The translations under genes were made by a program, and so were the position numbers. DNA of 64,000 bases. Source: Aaosphaeria pasadenensis (taxonomy: Eukaryota > Ascomycota > Dothideomycetes > Pleosporales). The notes beneath the pieces were generated by a model that worked only from the letters and a program-made list of their open reading frames with translations, was not told the DNA's origin and did not search any database. Shown piece by piece: positions 1 to 12,147 of this stretch (positions are counted from its first letter, which is position 1; each line of letters opens with the position of its first letter). The stretch spans positions 333,415-397,414 of the forward strand of contig JAKLMB010000033.1 in assembly GCA_022813625.1 (NCBI GenBank). Direction: 5' to 3'.

Positions 1-1930
1 ACCAGGTAAATCCATATGAGGCCGATCGAAACCTTCGGACTCCTGATCTCGAGATAGACCGCCGCATAGGATTGTGATATCTGCTCGCGACGCAGCTTCA
101 ACGGCTCGAGAAATGGCCAGATCTGGGTCGATAGCTTGGATCATTCCAAGTCGACCAGCACCGCCACCAAAATTTACGACGCCAGGTTTGACAAGCTTAC
201 TAGAGGCACCACTGGCAAATTCCACTTTGATCTTGTATGATTGGCCTTCAACGAGATCAACAATGCTTCTCTCTTCACAAGTGCCTTTCCCGAAATAGAA
301 TGTACCTCCCTGCTGTACGGTGGTGTTATCGATGACAAGCTTTTCATCGATGTACAGACTTGCTGAGCCGTAGACTGCAAGACCAAACTCGAAAGCATCT
401 GTGGCAGGGGCTGTCAGAACTGCCTCAATGTCGGCGTAGAATAAATTGTCCAATTGCGGATGTGAGAAACCCAAGAGCTGCCACGTGGAATCTTGTATAA
501 TGATCTCGTCAATTACGGGATCACGCACGTGAGGCGGGTCCCGATAAAACCGCGTTCGCAGTCCAGGCAATCCTTCTGGTGTACAAACATCCGAAGCATG
601 AATTTCGGGAATGAAAGCATGCGCATGAGCTCCGATTTCGTATAAGATCTCAGTTTCGGGTGACAGTTGGTCGACGATTCCTTGATAGGCCGAAACCGTG
701 TAATATGGGCTGAGGGCAGCAGATCCGCCGCCACAGAACGCAACGTTTTTCATGTTGGGTCCAATCAAGGCGACCTTGCGTATGGATTTCCCGTCCAAGG
801 GAAGAAGCTTTGCGTCATTCTTCAACAGCACCACACTGTCTGCGGCAAGCTTGCGATTCAATTCGCGGTCCTCGGCAAAGTCTCGCGTGCTCTCTTCTGC
901 AGAGACTTCTACCTTGCTCGCTCGTTGAACAAAGTTTAGAACATTTCGTGCACGCTGGTCGATGGTCGAACGACTGACTTTACGAGTTGAGACTGCAAGC
1001 TCTGCGATAGGACCTCGTAATCTTGCAGGTCCTGGCATTTCAAGATCCAAGCCGGCATTCAGCGCCTCAGCAGTAGAATAGGTTCCAAACCTGTTTCAGC
1101 TGTCAATAGCCAGCTCGAAGATGCAAAAGTTCAAGGAGGCATACCAGTCACTCATGATTAAGCCTTCAAATCCCCAGTCATCTCGTAGTATGCCGTCCAA
1201 CATCTTCTTGCTCTCTGAAGCGTGCTCTCCATTCACCTTGTTGCAACAAGCCATGACTGCACCGGGCTTAGCGTCAGCCATCACAATGTGAAATGGTAAC
1301 ATGTGTATATCTCTTAGTGCCCGGTTGCTCACAACAGCATCCACTCCGACCCTTTCATGTTCCTGATCATTTGCTAGCCAGTGTTTTAGGGTAGATACCA
1401 CTCCTGTTGCCTGGACACCTTTTGTATAAGCGGCGGCTAATTTTCCCGTCGCGTATGGATCTTCAGACATGGATTCAAAACCTCTTCCTCCAAGTGGTGA
1501 CCGCTGGATACAGACAGTAGGACCTAGCCAACAGTGTGCACCCTTGGCTTTGCATTCTTCGCCAATGAGATTACCAGCTTTATACAAAAGAGACTCGTCC
1601 CAAGTTGCAGCTAGACCTGTGCCACATGGAAGGCAGGCAGCACGCACGCCATCGAAGAACTTCGTTCCTCGAACGCCGTTGGGTCCGTCACTTAGCCGAA
1701 TAGAAGGCACGTTGAACCTTGGGATTGGGGTCGTGTGCCAGAAGTCCGAGCCTGATTACCATATTAGCTGAAGGTTCAATGCCATCATATAATATTACAA
1801 TAGAGACCATACCAGCCAGTAGGGACACTTTCTCCGACAATGACGAATTCTTTATGACATTCTCTACATCGAAAACATCATCCTTGTTGTGTGATTTTGG
1901 TGGTATCTGTGTTGTGTTTCCCGTCCCCAT
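1..1930 (-). CDS. GH3 beta-glucosidase with PA14 insert, 3' end outside window
   Basis: Glycoside hydrolase family 3, expected to cleave beta-1,4-glucosides such as cellobiose. Exons on the minus strand are 1930-1813, 1751-1145 and 1090 to the window edge; the introns (61 and 54 bp) join cleanly in frame. After splicing, the N-terminal barrel reads FWHTTPIPRFNVPSIRLSDG. The nucleophile Asp lies in IMSDW, and the second splice restores SDWFGTYST. A KHWLANDQE block and the GLDLEMPGP segment are standard for GH3. The part below about position 550 matches a PA14 domain inserted between the two GH3 C-terminal domains. No signal peptide is visible at MGTGNTTQIP, so an intracellular or unconventionally secreted enzyme is likely. 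It is divergent from a sugar porter, which fits joint uptake and hydrolysis of oligosaccharides. The C-terminus is missing because the window ends. Confidence 0.93.
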
Positions 1931-3248
1931 GATGTCACGTTATTGGGAAAACTTCCTGAGACTGTACAGCCCTCTTCTTGGGGCCTGCTATTGTGCGGAT
2001 TGTAGATTTACTGGGAGGAGTTGATGTTACAAGTAATGGAACGGCTGTGGTCTAGTTATTGCAATCTTGTCGGGGAACATCCCCGACGGGGGGGGGGGAC
2101 TGTCGACAATCTCGCCGAGAGCTGGTCCCGAGTCCCACATCCGATCGAACCGCCACTCGCCCAGGAAACAGATGCTTACCGCTGCATTATCCGCCCGCAT
2201 GGTATAGCGATGCAGTGGGCTCAAATCGGAGGAGCAAACACGGGCTCTATGTCTCCTATGTTACGAATTTTCGTGATATGTGTGATGCACGAAGCATTTT
2301 TTGTGGCTTGTTGCCAAACTACCAGAATGTGCCCCGTGACAACTTGAAGACGGCTATTACGCACATTTTGATCATTTTCTTCTCATAGATGTCAGGAGAC
2401 TGAGTTCGAGGCTTGCCCCGTCCGAGAGAAATCGAGGGTCGATGCCCTCGACTAGTCGTTATGTTAGCGAAACTTCAAGAAAGATATCAGAATCAAGGAA
2501 TCCTGTACCATCATAAACCCGTACCATACAACAGCCGACAAAGACACGACGCCCTTCAACCCCAAAAACGTCCCCAAAGACGTACGATTTCGGTACCAGA
2601 TTCCTCCTACAGAAATTTGCTGAGAAACTATTGACAAGGTAAGGAGCTTGGCATGGTTCCGCCCGGTAAAGCCGACAGTGCATGCACCACCAAGCCTGTC
2701 GGCTGTTCCGAGGTGTCGAAACATGTAATGAACATGGAATGTTGGTGGAGAATAATGATGTATTCAAACTATCGGAAGTGCCGATATCACTTTTCCTATG
2801 GTATGGACCATGGATAGACTAGTTAGCAGATGCGAACCTTTGGAATCTCGGCTGCTCCCCGGCCATCTCGACCATAACGTCGAGGCTGAAGCTACTAGCT
2901 TTCACGCTAGCAGCTACCAGTACATGCAGCGCCATTGACTAATTACAGATTTTGCTTAATGCCAAAACTGCGTGGCTTCCCCAGATTCTTTTTGGATTTT
3001 CCCCGGATTTGAAGTATATGCCCACGCTGAAGTGATGGGCCTTGTGGTGACTCGGCCTTCATCATCGAAGGCCCGAACTCGCTCCTCGTGAAAGTTCACG
3101 CCAGACGTCCTTAAACATATAAGACACCACGGACCCAACCTATTCACCACCTCTCATCGTTCGATCATTGCAAGAGCTCCTTTCTGAGACATTTCACGAG
3201 CGGAGGTTTTATTCTATCACGCTGCAATTCACCTCATCCTCCTCGAAA
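1931..3248. other. Intergenic region between divergent GH3 and sugar porter
   Basis: About 1.3 kb with no convincing gene. It must hold both promoters. Only short out-of-context ORFs are present. A small hairpin next to an 11-G run occurs at 2069-2098. Confidence 0.6.
2069..2098. repeat. 8-bp inverted repeat followed by G11 run
   Basis: GTCGGGGA, a 3-nt loop, then TCCCCGAC (2069-2087), directly followed by eleven G residues (2088-2098). Read directly from the sequence. Function unknown; it may be a regulator site or simply a slippage-prone tract. Confidence 0.7.
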
Positions 3249-5078
3249 ATGTTCGGATCAAAGAAAGAACAAACTGTTGGACAAGACACAGCAGGAGCCG
3301 AGCTTGCTAAGGTATGACCATGCTGTTTCATGATATATATCAACCAGATATCTTTGCTAACGCCTTGCCAGGTATTGCCCAATACTGAAGTTGCGTGGTA
3401 TCGTACAAGGCATTTACTCCTACTCAATTTGATGCTCTTGGTGCCATTGTTCTCTGCTTCTGCTGTAGGATACGATGGTAAGCCAACCCATCCCAACAGA
3501 TTATGATGCAGGATAGGCTGCTCTTGAAACATTCTACACGTCGCTTACGCCCTCTGTCGCTAGGTTCCATGATGAACGGACTGCAAGCCCTTCCACAGTG
3601 GCGAAATTATTTTGACAAGCCTCGCCCAGCGCTACTTGGTGCGATCAACGCCGTATATCCGTCATCTAAAATTGTCGGATTGCCTTTGGTTGCTTGGGTC
3701 TCGGACAAATGGGGACGCAAGTTGCCTCTCTGGATCGGGCTGTGCAGTCTTGTGCTAGCACCAGCGATTCAAGCAGCTGCGTACAATTTGCCGATGTTCA
3801 TCATTGCAAGATCCCTTATCGGTTTCGCTACAGACTTTATTGCACTACCAAGTCCAATTCTCATTGCAGAGCTTGCCTACCCAACCCACCGTGGAAGGCT
3901 CACGGCATTATACAATACGTTTTTCTTTGTTGGAGGCATTTCTGCAGCTTGGATAACTTATGGGACATTTCGTATGCATTCGACAATGGCCTGGAGGATC
4001 CCATCGGGTTTTCAAGCCTTTTTCCCCTTCCTCCAGTTGCTAGGCATTTACTGGGTCCCTGAATCTCCACGGTAGGTCACACTTCGGTTCCGATTCATCA
4101 TATTGCCTACCACTAACCAAAGTACTGTCTAGTTGGCTTATTGCTAATGACAGAGCGGAAGAAGCTCGTGCAATCCTTACGAAGCATCATGCAGCCGGTG
4201 TTGCGCACTCACCTCTCGTTGACTACGAAATGGCCGAGATCACCAAGGCGATTGAGGATGAACGCAATGCAGCCGCGCAAGCTGGTTTCGCGACACTCTT
4301 CCGGACGGCCGCAAACCGCAAGCGTACTTTTATCGGTTTCACCCTCGGATTTTTCAGCCAGTGGAATGGCATCAACGTTGTGAGCTACTACCTCACTCTT
4401 GTTCTCAACACTATTGGCATTACGGAAGCCAAAGACCAAACATTGATCAATGGCTTGCTGCAAGTCTTCAATTTTATTGCCGCAGTTTTTGCCGGAGCCA
4501 TGATGGTTGACCGCCTCGGTCGTCGCAAACTCCTCCTTATCGGTACCGGCGGATTCTTCTGCAGCTACATTGCCTGGACTGGACTCACGGGCTACTTCTT
4601 TTCCAGCCGAGATGCTTTGGCTGGCCGTACTGTGGTTGCGTTTATTTTCATTGCTTATTTCTTCTACGACATCTCATGGACTCCTCTGGCCATGGCTTAC
4701 ACTGTCGAGATCTTCCCATTTACACTCCGCAGCCGAGGTTTGACTTGGACTCTCACGTGTTCCTATGCCGGATTGATCACAGCACAAATGCTCAACCCAA
4801 TAGCCATGACTGCTCTTGGTTGGAAGTACAATATCCTGTTTTGTTGCATTCTCGTCTACCTTGTGGTGGTGATATGGTTTATGTTCCCTGAAACCAAGGG
4901 ACGGTCGCTGGAGCAGATTGGCGAACTATTCGAGGGGAAGACAATTACCGTTGAGGCCGATTACATCTTGGCTAAGGGCCCAGTCGAAACTATCGAGGAT
5001 CTAGATCTAGTTGAATCCGATGCCGGAAGCAAGGCCGTGGGAAACCCGACCGTTTCCGTTCGTGCCCAACGGGTTTAA
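3249..5078 (+). CDS. MFS sugar porter (hexose/oligosaccharide transporter)
   Basis: Plasma-membrane sugar:proton symporter of the MFS sugar-porter family, 540 aa after splicing. Exons are 3249-3311, 3372-3477, 3564-4071 and 4133-5078. The family signatures are visible: DKWGRK between TM2 and TM3, PESPRWL after TM6 (created exactly by the third splice), DRLGRRK in the second half, and PETKGRSLEQIGELFE after TM12. About twelve hydrophobic segments are present. The first ATG with MFGSKKEQ gives a short cytosolic tail, normal for fungal porters. Substrate cannot be read from sequence. The divergent GH3 beta-glucosidase suggests cellobiose, lactose-type disaccharides or released glucose. Confidence 0.93.
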
Positions 5079-6063
5079 GGACTCGTACCGTACCCCATTG
5101 GCTTCTACTTCAGGCCCTGAACACTGAGCCAGGTCGTTCCGCAAAGACTCAGCTTAGTGTTTTAAAGGCGTGGAGGAACTAGATCCAGTGCTGGTTATAT
5201 TGTGAGACCGGAATCATGTTGAGAAGTTGGAATTAGCAATATGTATAATCAAGTCTTCAATTGAAATCCTACGTCATGGTGACTGTCTATCAGTGCCAGA
5301 ATACTCTTGACTTCATGCACTCATGTGAATATGAAGCATTATGCTGTACTGTCATGACCTGTCAGGACCTTTTAATCGATCTCTATAAGTTATTGGGCAG
5401 TTTGTACTTTGACATGCTGGATGATAAGAATTGGATGGTCGCACATTAGATGATCTGCCATTGATCTTTCCACAACACATCTGCCTACGGCTATTGAAAT
5501 ACGTATCTGTGCTGCGCACATGTAGCATCATGTAAGCAGGCGTGTGATGGAAACAGAGTTCGTTGCAAGATTATCTTGAAGAAGTGCTGGTTTTTCCGCA
5601 TCGTCGAGTTGACCGTCAGTTCCTCGATGGAGCATATGGGTGTTGTCAGCCCTGCGACTTTCCCGACGCTGGGGTCTCATCCGAATGCTAGGGTACAAAA
5701 TGAGACAAAAACCAGCCAGTCCACGTGGTAAGCTTCCCGAAGGAAAACATAATTCAGGAACCACTGACATCCCCTGTAAATATCATTGACACATTGGGGC
5801 AGCCCCCGTGGACGTGGGCCGACGCTAGGGCGCTTCATAGGCTAGTGTTTGGGTGCCTTTCGGCTTCTCCCCGACACGATCTGCGGTGTGACAGCTCCGA
5901 TGATATTTGCTCAGGAGTTGCTTAGCGCTACGCAAGAAACACTGGATCAACTAGCAAATTGGCAATGACACATTGTACACTATACATACTGGCCATATAC
6001 TACAAAGATTGAACTCCATTCAATCATTGTCAGCTGAGGAATGCTGTTTCACTCCACCACAAC
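5079..6063. other. Intergenic, no gene seen
   Basis: About 1 kb between two tandem MFS genes. The short ORFs have no recognisable domain or splice partner. It should contain the terminator of the sugar porter and the promoter of the DHA1 gene. Confidence 0.6.
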
Positions 6064-7757
6064 ATGGCCGCAAAGGGTGACAAGAACTCGGAAATCACAA
6101 CGCATCGAGACGCAGCAGAGCGGAGTGTTGAAAAGCCGTACTCAGGGACACCTACATCATCAAACGGATCATCGCATGCCGACCATCTAGCAGACAGCGC
6201 GGACAAAGAGTTCTCCCAAACAGTCGATTCTTATCACTCCAGTCACTCTGATCTTGTATACTGGGATGGCTTAGACGATCCGGACCATCCTACAAACTGG
6301 CGACCGGCCTTGAAATGGCGCAATGTTCTCGTCGTCGCAACGTTAACATTTCTCACGTTAGTAGTCAGACCCAATCAATGCTTCGTCGTCCCATCTAAAC
6401 GCTGATCAACATATAGGCCGTTCGCTTCTTCAATGTTCGCGCCAGTGCTTGATCAAGTAATGCAGGACATGGGCACCTCGAACCGCGATGTTGGCTCATT
6501 CGCCGTTTCTATATATTTGCTGGGTTACGCTTTCGGGCCACTCTTCCTTGCTCCGTGCAGCGAGATTTATGGCCGCCTTCCAGTTTACCACGTGTGCACT
6601 TTCTTGTTCATTCTTATGAATATTGCTTGTGCACTTTCTGTCAACATGCCCATGTTGATCATATTTCGCCTCTTTACGGGGCTTGTGGGTGCATGCCCCT
6701 TGACTGTAGGGCCAGGTACGGTGTCGGACTGCTTCAGACAAGCAGAGCGCGGCCGTGCCATGTCGGTGTGGACGATGCCTGTTCTTCTAGGCCCGTGTGT
6801 TGGCCCTGTAGTTGGTGCATATGTATCTCGTGCATTGGGATGGAGATGGGTATTCTGGGTCCTCATTATCATGGTGGGTTATCTTTCGAGCACTGGTCAC
6901 TATACCATACCTTTGAGCTAATTGCTTGGTTCTAGGCTGTTGCCGTTTTCGCCCTCTCCATAGTGTTTCAACGAGAAACATATCCGCCGACGCTTCTCGA
7001 ACAAAAGACAAAGAAATTGAGGAAAATCACTGGGAATCCGAATCTTGATTCGGCAGCCTCGTTTAACAAGCCGCAGAGACAGGCAATCACTACAGGCTTT
7101 GTCCGGCCAATGAAACTGTTGTTTTACTCGCCAATAGTCCTGGGATTGTCTCTCTTGACTGCAGTCGCTTACGGTACTCTGTATCTCCTCTTCACGACGA
7201 TGACTGAACTATTTCAAGTTCAATATGGGATTGTCAACAACCTCGGACTCGTCTACTTTGGATTTGGTTTCGGTCAAGTTGCTGGACTGACGATTTTTGG
7301 GCTCGTTTCTGATGCCATCGTTCAGAAAATGTCGAAGGGTGGAGAGATGAAACCGGAATATCGTCTTCCTCCAATGGTGCCCGGGGGTGCCATGATTCCA
7401 ATTGGACTGCTGTTGTACGGCTGGACAGCTCAATCCGGGGTGTTTTGGTTTGTACCTATCATCGGCACTGTCCTGATTGGTGTTGGAATGATCACAGTCT
7501 TTACGCCGGTGGCCACATACCTTGTCGACGCTTTCCCAGCATATGCCGCTAGCGCTACAGCTGCAAACACGGTTTTCCGCAGTATTGGAGGAGCACTTTT
7601 ACCTCTCGCTGGACCCAAGATGTATCAACGCCTTGGTTATGGTTGGGGAAACACACTCCTGGCCGGGATCTCTTTCGGCATGATGGGGATGATCTGGCTC
7701 TCGCTAAAATACGGAGAGCGACTGAGGACTAATCCCAAATATCAGCTGAAGCTTTGA
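6064..7757 (+). CDS. MFS DHA1-type drug/metabolite exporter
   Basis: Drug:H+ antiporter-1 family transporter, 523 aa. Exons are 6064-6356, 6417-6873 and 6936-7757. The N-terminus is long, hydrophilic and Ser-rich; it ends in YWDGLDDPDHPTNW, the hallmark segment just before TM1 in fungal DHA1 proteins. SEIYGRLPVY resembles motif A, and LLGPCVGPVVGAYV is the motif C typical of antiporters. The C-terminal half has the usual six hydrophobic segments and ends at NPKYQLKL. Such proteins export fungicides, toxins or polyamines; the specific cargo is unknown. It converges with a Zn2Cys6 regulator gene, which could control it, but nothing in the sequence proves this. Confidence 0.92.
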
Positions 7758-8208
7758 TTTCGGCTAGGAAGTTCAAGAGATTGTAGTAGATGTTTTGATA
7801 TAGAGTGTTACAGGTAATTCATGGCAGTCCATGTCGGTCCCGTAAAACTCCATCCGCTTCTCGTCATTCAATTTCACATGTGTGACGCCTCTTGCGACTC
7901 ACACAAGAACCCAATTTAGCGCCATTACAGAACCACGCATGTATTTAATAGATCTCTTTAAACCGTATCGAACAGCTCGATGTCTATGTAAGTTCGTGAG
8001 ATGACTTGCAACGAATGGTTCTTCGTCCCTGTATAAGTCGGATTTCCTGTGAGCCCAACATACTCGCAAAGTCATTAGTAGCTGTTGGTCCTGCCAGAAA
8101 GGCGGATGCATATCTTGCAGAATGATTCTCAAGTACATGTCTTGAATCCGGTGGACTGCACTCACCTGTTACACGGAATGGCATTTGACAATATTTAGTA
8201 CATGAGAT
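7758..8208. other. Convergent intergenic region
   Basis: About 450 bp between the 3' ends of the DHA1 gene and the minus-strand regulator. No coding potential or RNA gene recognised. Confidence 0.6.
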
Positions 8209-10429
8209 CTAGGACATAGCAACCTGTGGTTGAAGATTCTCCAATCCAAGCGATATGAGTCGAATGCAATCTGCTATACTCTCCCACTTTTCCCAAGCAT
8301 AGGCCTCCAAGTGTGATACAAAACCCGCTACGTTCTCATGCCAGTCTTCGGGCAACCACAAACGTGAGGCAGCATTCAGTTGCGGGAACTGACGACTACG
8401 AGCGGCACCGATTAAGATCATTGAGCTGGTGGTGCTGTTGCGGATCCAAATCCACACACCCTGGTCCGTTCGTTTAGGCTTATGTGAGGCTTGCAATTTC
8501 CAAGAACAGTACTGTAGGCCCAGCGTGGCGATAGTCGTGATCTTTTCGAGCGTTTCGTGAGGCAAGTCGAGATGATAGTTAAGGCATAGTTGGATGAATG
8601 GCCGACATAACAGTTCGCGAATAAACATGTAGCGTGAACGCAGTATATGTTTTAATGGATCGGGATCAGCTGCAATGGATGCATCTGGCCTTTGGAACGA
8701 GATCTCTGGCGGAATGGACTGATACCATTCCTCAAGTTGAATCTCGAAGATCTCGTGAGTACAAAACAAAGCTTTTACTTGGCTCTCGCTCGGACACGCG
8801 TTGACTTTGACTCTCGTATTCACGATACGGTTGATAAGATGGCGAGCGGCGATATCAGTGAGATAAAAGTACCAAGTTGCGAGTTCATCATTCGGGCTCT
8901 GCAACTGAGCATGATTAACGGCCGGCGGTGCAGGGAAGACAAGTTGCTCTTCAATGTGCTCTAGAACAGAGCCATGCATCATCAACTCGTAGCGTATCTC
9001 TCTGGATCGATTTAATACATTGAAATTATGTGCATCGTGAGGGTGAGAGAGCGATTGCGGGAAAGGGGTTCAACGCTCCCCAAGCACACGTACAATTCTG
9101 ACTTGTATATAGTGTAGAATACGCTTTGTTCGATGTTTTGCGATAAGCTTGGAACATCCGGGACTTCTGGATGTAACGTTGAATTTGACCTTCGATCATC
9201 GTCAGCTCGCGCTCTGACAAGAAACATTACATTCTGCACTGTACCTACCTGGCCTGTATGGCAGAAATACCAGCAATTTCCAGCCATTGTGAAGTGCTTC
9301 CAAGCATTCAAAGGCTGCAGATTGCACATAAACCAGACCCTATCAAAGACAATCCGATGGGGAAGGCTATACTGGCGAGGACTAAGGGTCATTCACTAGC
9401 ATCAACATTGCTTACCCTGCAAGCACAAGCATTGTGCAGATTCCAAGGTGTTATAGCTCATTGCTCGCCCCAGCCTTTTAGATGCAATGCTCCAGAATCG
9501 GTACGCAACGTCGGTGTCATTAGACTTTGGATCAGGGCGATTGCCTGGCGAGAAGACGTCGACGTCTTGACATAAGGCACCAATGGCACAAACAAGTGCG
9601 ACCAGACAAGTCCGTGTTGTCCAATCAAAGCCATTTTCGGAAATATGCGTGATGTATTGGTCAAGAGTGCTGAGGCCAAGCATCGGGTTCACTATATGAA
9701 CGACTTGACGATAATTAAATTGCAGCCTTGTGAGTTCTGAGATTGTTATTGTTGGAAGTTCTTCGGGTGTTGGAGGAGGTGTCCTCTCATCTACTCGAAT
9801 AGGCTCGATCCCAGCAGGAAACACATGCCATTCCAATACAGAGTTGAGGCCTTGTGAGAAAGTTGGAAGCTGGGGGTCATGTAGACCATGGCGATTAGGA
9901 GTGGTGTGAAGATCAGTGGGAAGGTTGGTTGTCTGATCACTATTGTGATCCACTGCTAGAGCACTGTTAGAACCTTCGCCGAGAGGGAAAGTCACGAATG
10001 ATTCGCCGGAACCCGGAGAGGCTGTATCAGGCTGACGAAAGCGTGACTCTTCCTTGATCAGTTGTGTCAATTGATTAATAGCATGCAGGACTTCGGAACT
10101 CATGTCTTTGAATCTGTGACCAGCGTCGACCACATCAGCGGGTTATCTTCCAAAGCATGTATCGAGCCAAAGAAGAAAGGGAGCACGTACGATGTCAGGT
10201 CAAAGGCCGTAAGATCTTCGCCATCGTATTGGCAGATGGAGTTGGTCCTCTCACAGTACCCGCATATAGGCCTTCGACCATCGCACTTGGTTTTTCGTGC
10301 GCGACAGGTGGCGCACGCAACTGCAGCGCGAGTTCTCAGGCGGTCCTTCCGACCCGATCCCGATGGGCCGGAATCGTGTTGGCCAGTACTCGTAGCAATA
10401 AGGAAGGCGTAGATGCTATTGTTTATTGA
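8209..10429 (-). CDS. Zn2Cys6 transcription factor, possibly frameshifted
   Basis: Fungal zinc-cluster regulator, expected to act in the nucleus. The exon at about 10429-10191 encodes a complete cluster, CATCRARKTKCDGRRPICGY followed by CERTNSIC (C-x2-C-x6-C-x6-C-x2-C-x6-C). Later exons are 10113-9416, about 9339-9094 and 9001-8209. They carry the fungal-specific regulatory domain, including LQPLNAWKHFTMAG and a KSELEIRYEL segment rebuilt by the last splice. Two oddities stand out. No in-frame ATG precedes the cluster before a TAG at 10432-10430. The junction 9416/9339 is one nucleotide out of frame with canonical sites. The true start may lie in an unseen upstream exon, or the gene may be decaying. 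Its target could be the neighbouring DHA1 exporter, which is inference only. Confidence 0.75.
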
Positions 10430-10479
10430 CTATGTACAGTCCGTCGTATCCGATTCGTTTTCTCCTCTTCAACACACAC

Positions 10480-10835
10480 ATGCCTCCGCTGTAAGTGACC
10501 CTCTCCAACACCACTTTTGTCACTAGGTATACCTAGGTAGAGTGTTTGCTTACACAATTATGTAGAGAAAGCGACCGAATCCGCGCTCACCAGCTACGAA
10601 ATAAACTGACCGAACTATCGCAAGACACCTACGACGCGGCATTAGAGTGCCTCCGTTCTCAACTTCCCCCTGATAGCAACGCCCATAGAGAGTTAGAACT
10701 GCGTTTCCAGACTTGCCTTCATAAAGTAAGAGTACAAGATCATTCATTGTATTTATTGTTACTAATGAAATATAGGAGGCCGCGTATCTAGCCGCTCTCG
10801 CCGCCATAGAGCGGCAGCTGATTTCCCTGCTGTAG
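10480..10835 (+). CDS. 76-aa helical protein, three exons
   Basis: Small gene found by joining exons 10480-10490 (ATGCCTCCGCT), 10566-10725 and 10776-10835. All junctions are GT-AG and in frame, giving 76 residues that start MPPLESDRIRAHQLRNK and end AIERQLISLL. The product is charged and helical, with no signal peptide and no cysteine pattern beyond two single Cys. I do not recognise the family. The ATG lies in a CATG palindrome only about 50 bp from the open reading frame of the minus-strand regulator. The stop is 27 bp upstream of the next ATG on the same strand, an unusually tight spacing for a fungus. It could be an independent small gene or the 5' cistron of a shared transcript. Confidence 0.65.
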
Positions 10836-10862
10836 TCTATTGAACCCTGCCGACTCGAGAAC

Positions 10863-11357
10863 ATGACACCTTCCAAGTTCCAAAACTTAATCGTTGGTGA
10901 CGATGATATTCATGCTGCTCGCAAACGACGAGCAGTCTACCTTCGCCCTTTCATTCCATTTTACCTAAACTCTCTCTTTGCCGAGATTATATTTCTCGCA
11001 GTCGGTGTGCTGATCATGACTGGCACGAAAGACCTGATCTACAAGATCCTCTGGACGCTCGTCTTCTGTCCGCTAGGCATGGGCGGCGCCATGGGAGGCT
11101 TGGTCAACTGCTTCATCGTGGACTACCATTACGGCAGTAAAGCAGTCCACTTCACCGCCCTTCTATCCCTCCTCGTCCTGAGCAGTTGCAACTATCTATG
11201 CTACAATCTTGATCGCCACTTCGGTTGGTTCGGGGCATCAGAGCATCCGTGGTGGTTTCATTGGCGATATCCAATGATCTATGCAGTCGGTTACATCAAC
11301 GGCAAGCTGCTTTTCACAGATGCTGGTCAGGCCAAACTTGCTCGTATGGGCCTTTGA
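10863..11357 (+). CDS. 164-aa membrane protein, unknown function
   Basis: Single-exon gene for a 164-aa protein starting MTPSKFQNLIVGDDD. Three hydrophobic helices are visible: about residues 30-54 (SLFAEIIFLAVGVLIMTG), 63-87 (LVFCPLGMGGAMGGLVNC) and 97-115 (HFTALLSLLVLSSCNYLCY). A Trp/His-rich loop follows (HPWWFHWRYP) and then a short amphipathic tail. No signal peptide, ER-retention signal or catalytic motif is seen. I do not recognise the family. It begins 27 bp after the stop of the preceding 76-aa gene on the same strand, so the two may be co-transcribed. Location in an internal or plasma membrane cannot be decided from the sequence. Confidence 0.7.
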   Translation: MTPSKFQNLIVGDDDIHAARKRRAVYLRPFIPFYLNSLFAEIIFLAVGVLIMTGTKDLIYKILWTLVFCPLGMGGAMGGLVNCFIVDYHYGSKAVHFTALLSLLVLSSCNYLCYNLDRHFGWFGASEHPWWFHWRYPMIYAVGYINGKLLFTDAGQAKLARMGL

Positions 11358-12147
11358 CGCATTTATGCGCAAGAAATGCTTGGGCGATACGATTGCTTGA
11401 GAATTGGGCTGCCGTGTCGTCTGATGGCTTTTGACGCGCGGCTATCTGCTCAAGGCATGAAGGACGGAGTGCAGATTCAATCGAGATTGGCATGGTACTG
11501 AGCGACTGGTCGTTGAGCCTTTCATCGTACGAGATCGTCGGCGGGAGGCAGACTTCATTGGTTATATCGCCGTTATAGGGCTGAGAAGCAAGATTGAAAT
11601 GAATTAGTGGCTGGCCATGCAGACATGCTTAGTTAGGGACTTTCGCGAGGCAAGTAGGGCATAGAAACTTGGCCCATGATCACACATCAGGCCTATCACT
11701 TGAAATTGTTAATGCGTTTAATGATCAAAACAAGTAGCTTCCTGCCATTGTTCTTTTTGATGAACCCTAATTATTGATTAGGACCAACTCCCTTTTGTTA
11801 CAAGCGGAGGCTAAGGAGGTATCCTTATATTTTATATGTTAAAGGACCCTCAGTTCTCCTAGTAGAAGTTTCCACTTATTCTTATGACAAGCTGACCGTA
11901 GAGTAAAAATACTGTTGTCTGACCAGAAGGACATAATTGGGCAATGATCCTTGAATTTTCCAAAGTCTAGATTACGGTGGACGATCGTTGATTGTTCTGT
12001 GAACTACTTGTCATGGTGTTATCTGGTTACAACATCTTAATACAGCTAATGACCACATGAGACTTTGATCACCAAAAGGTATGTTGTAGTATATAATTAG
12101 AGCATAACATAGGCTTTTCCGAGAATCTCAGCGCTCACATTGCCTCC
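11358..12147. other. Convergent AT-rich intergenic region
   Basis: About 790 bp between convergent genes. It becomes AT-rich after about 11700 and contains a small inverted repeat, CCTAAT/ATTAGG, near 11767. No gene seen. Confidence 0.55.

Noticed and set aside
2413..2767. Overlapping ORFs on both strands between GH3 and the sugar porter
   Set aside because: No splice partners, no conserved-looking motifs and poor codon pattern.
8692..8964. Plus-strand ORF inside the regulator gene
   Set aside because: It is a shadow of the well-supported minus-strand reading frame.
10550..10876. 108-codon minus-strand ORF
   Set aside because: It is antisense to the three-exon small gene and has no domain-like features.
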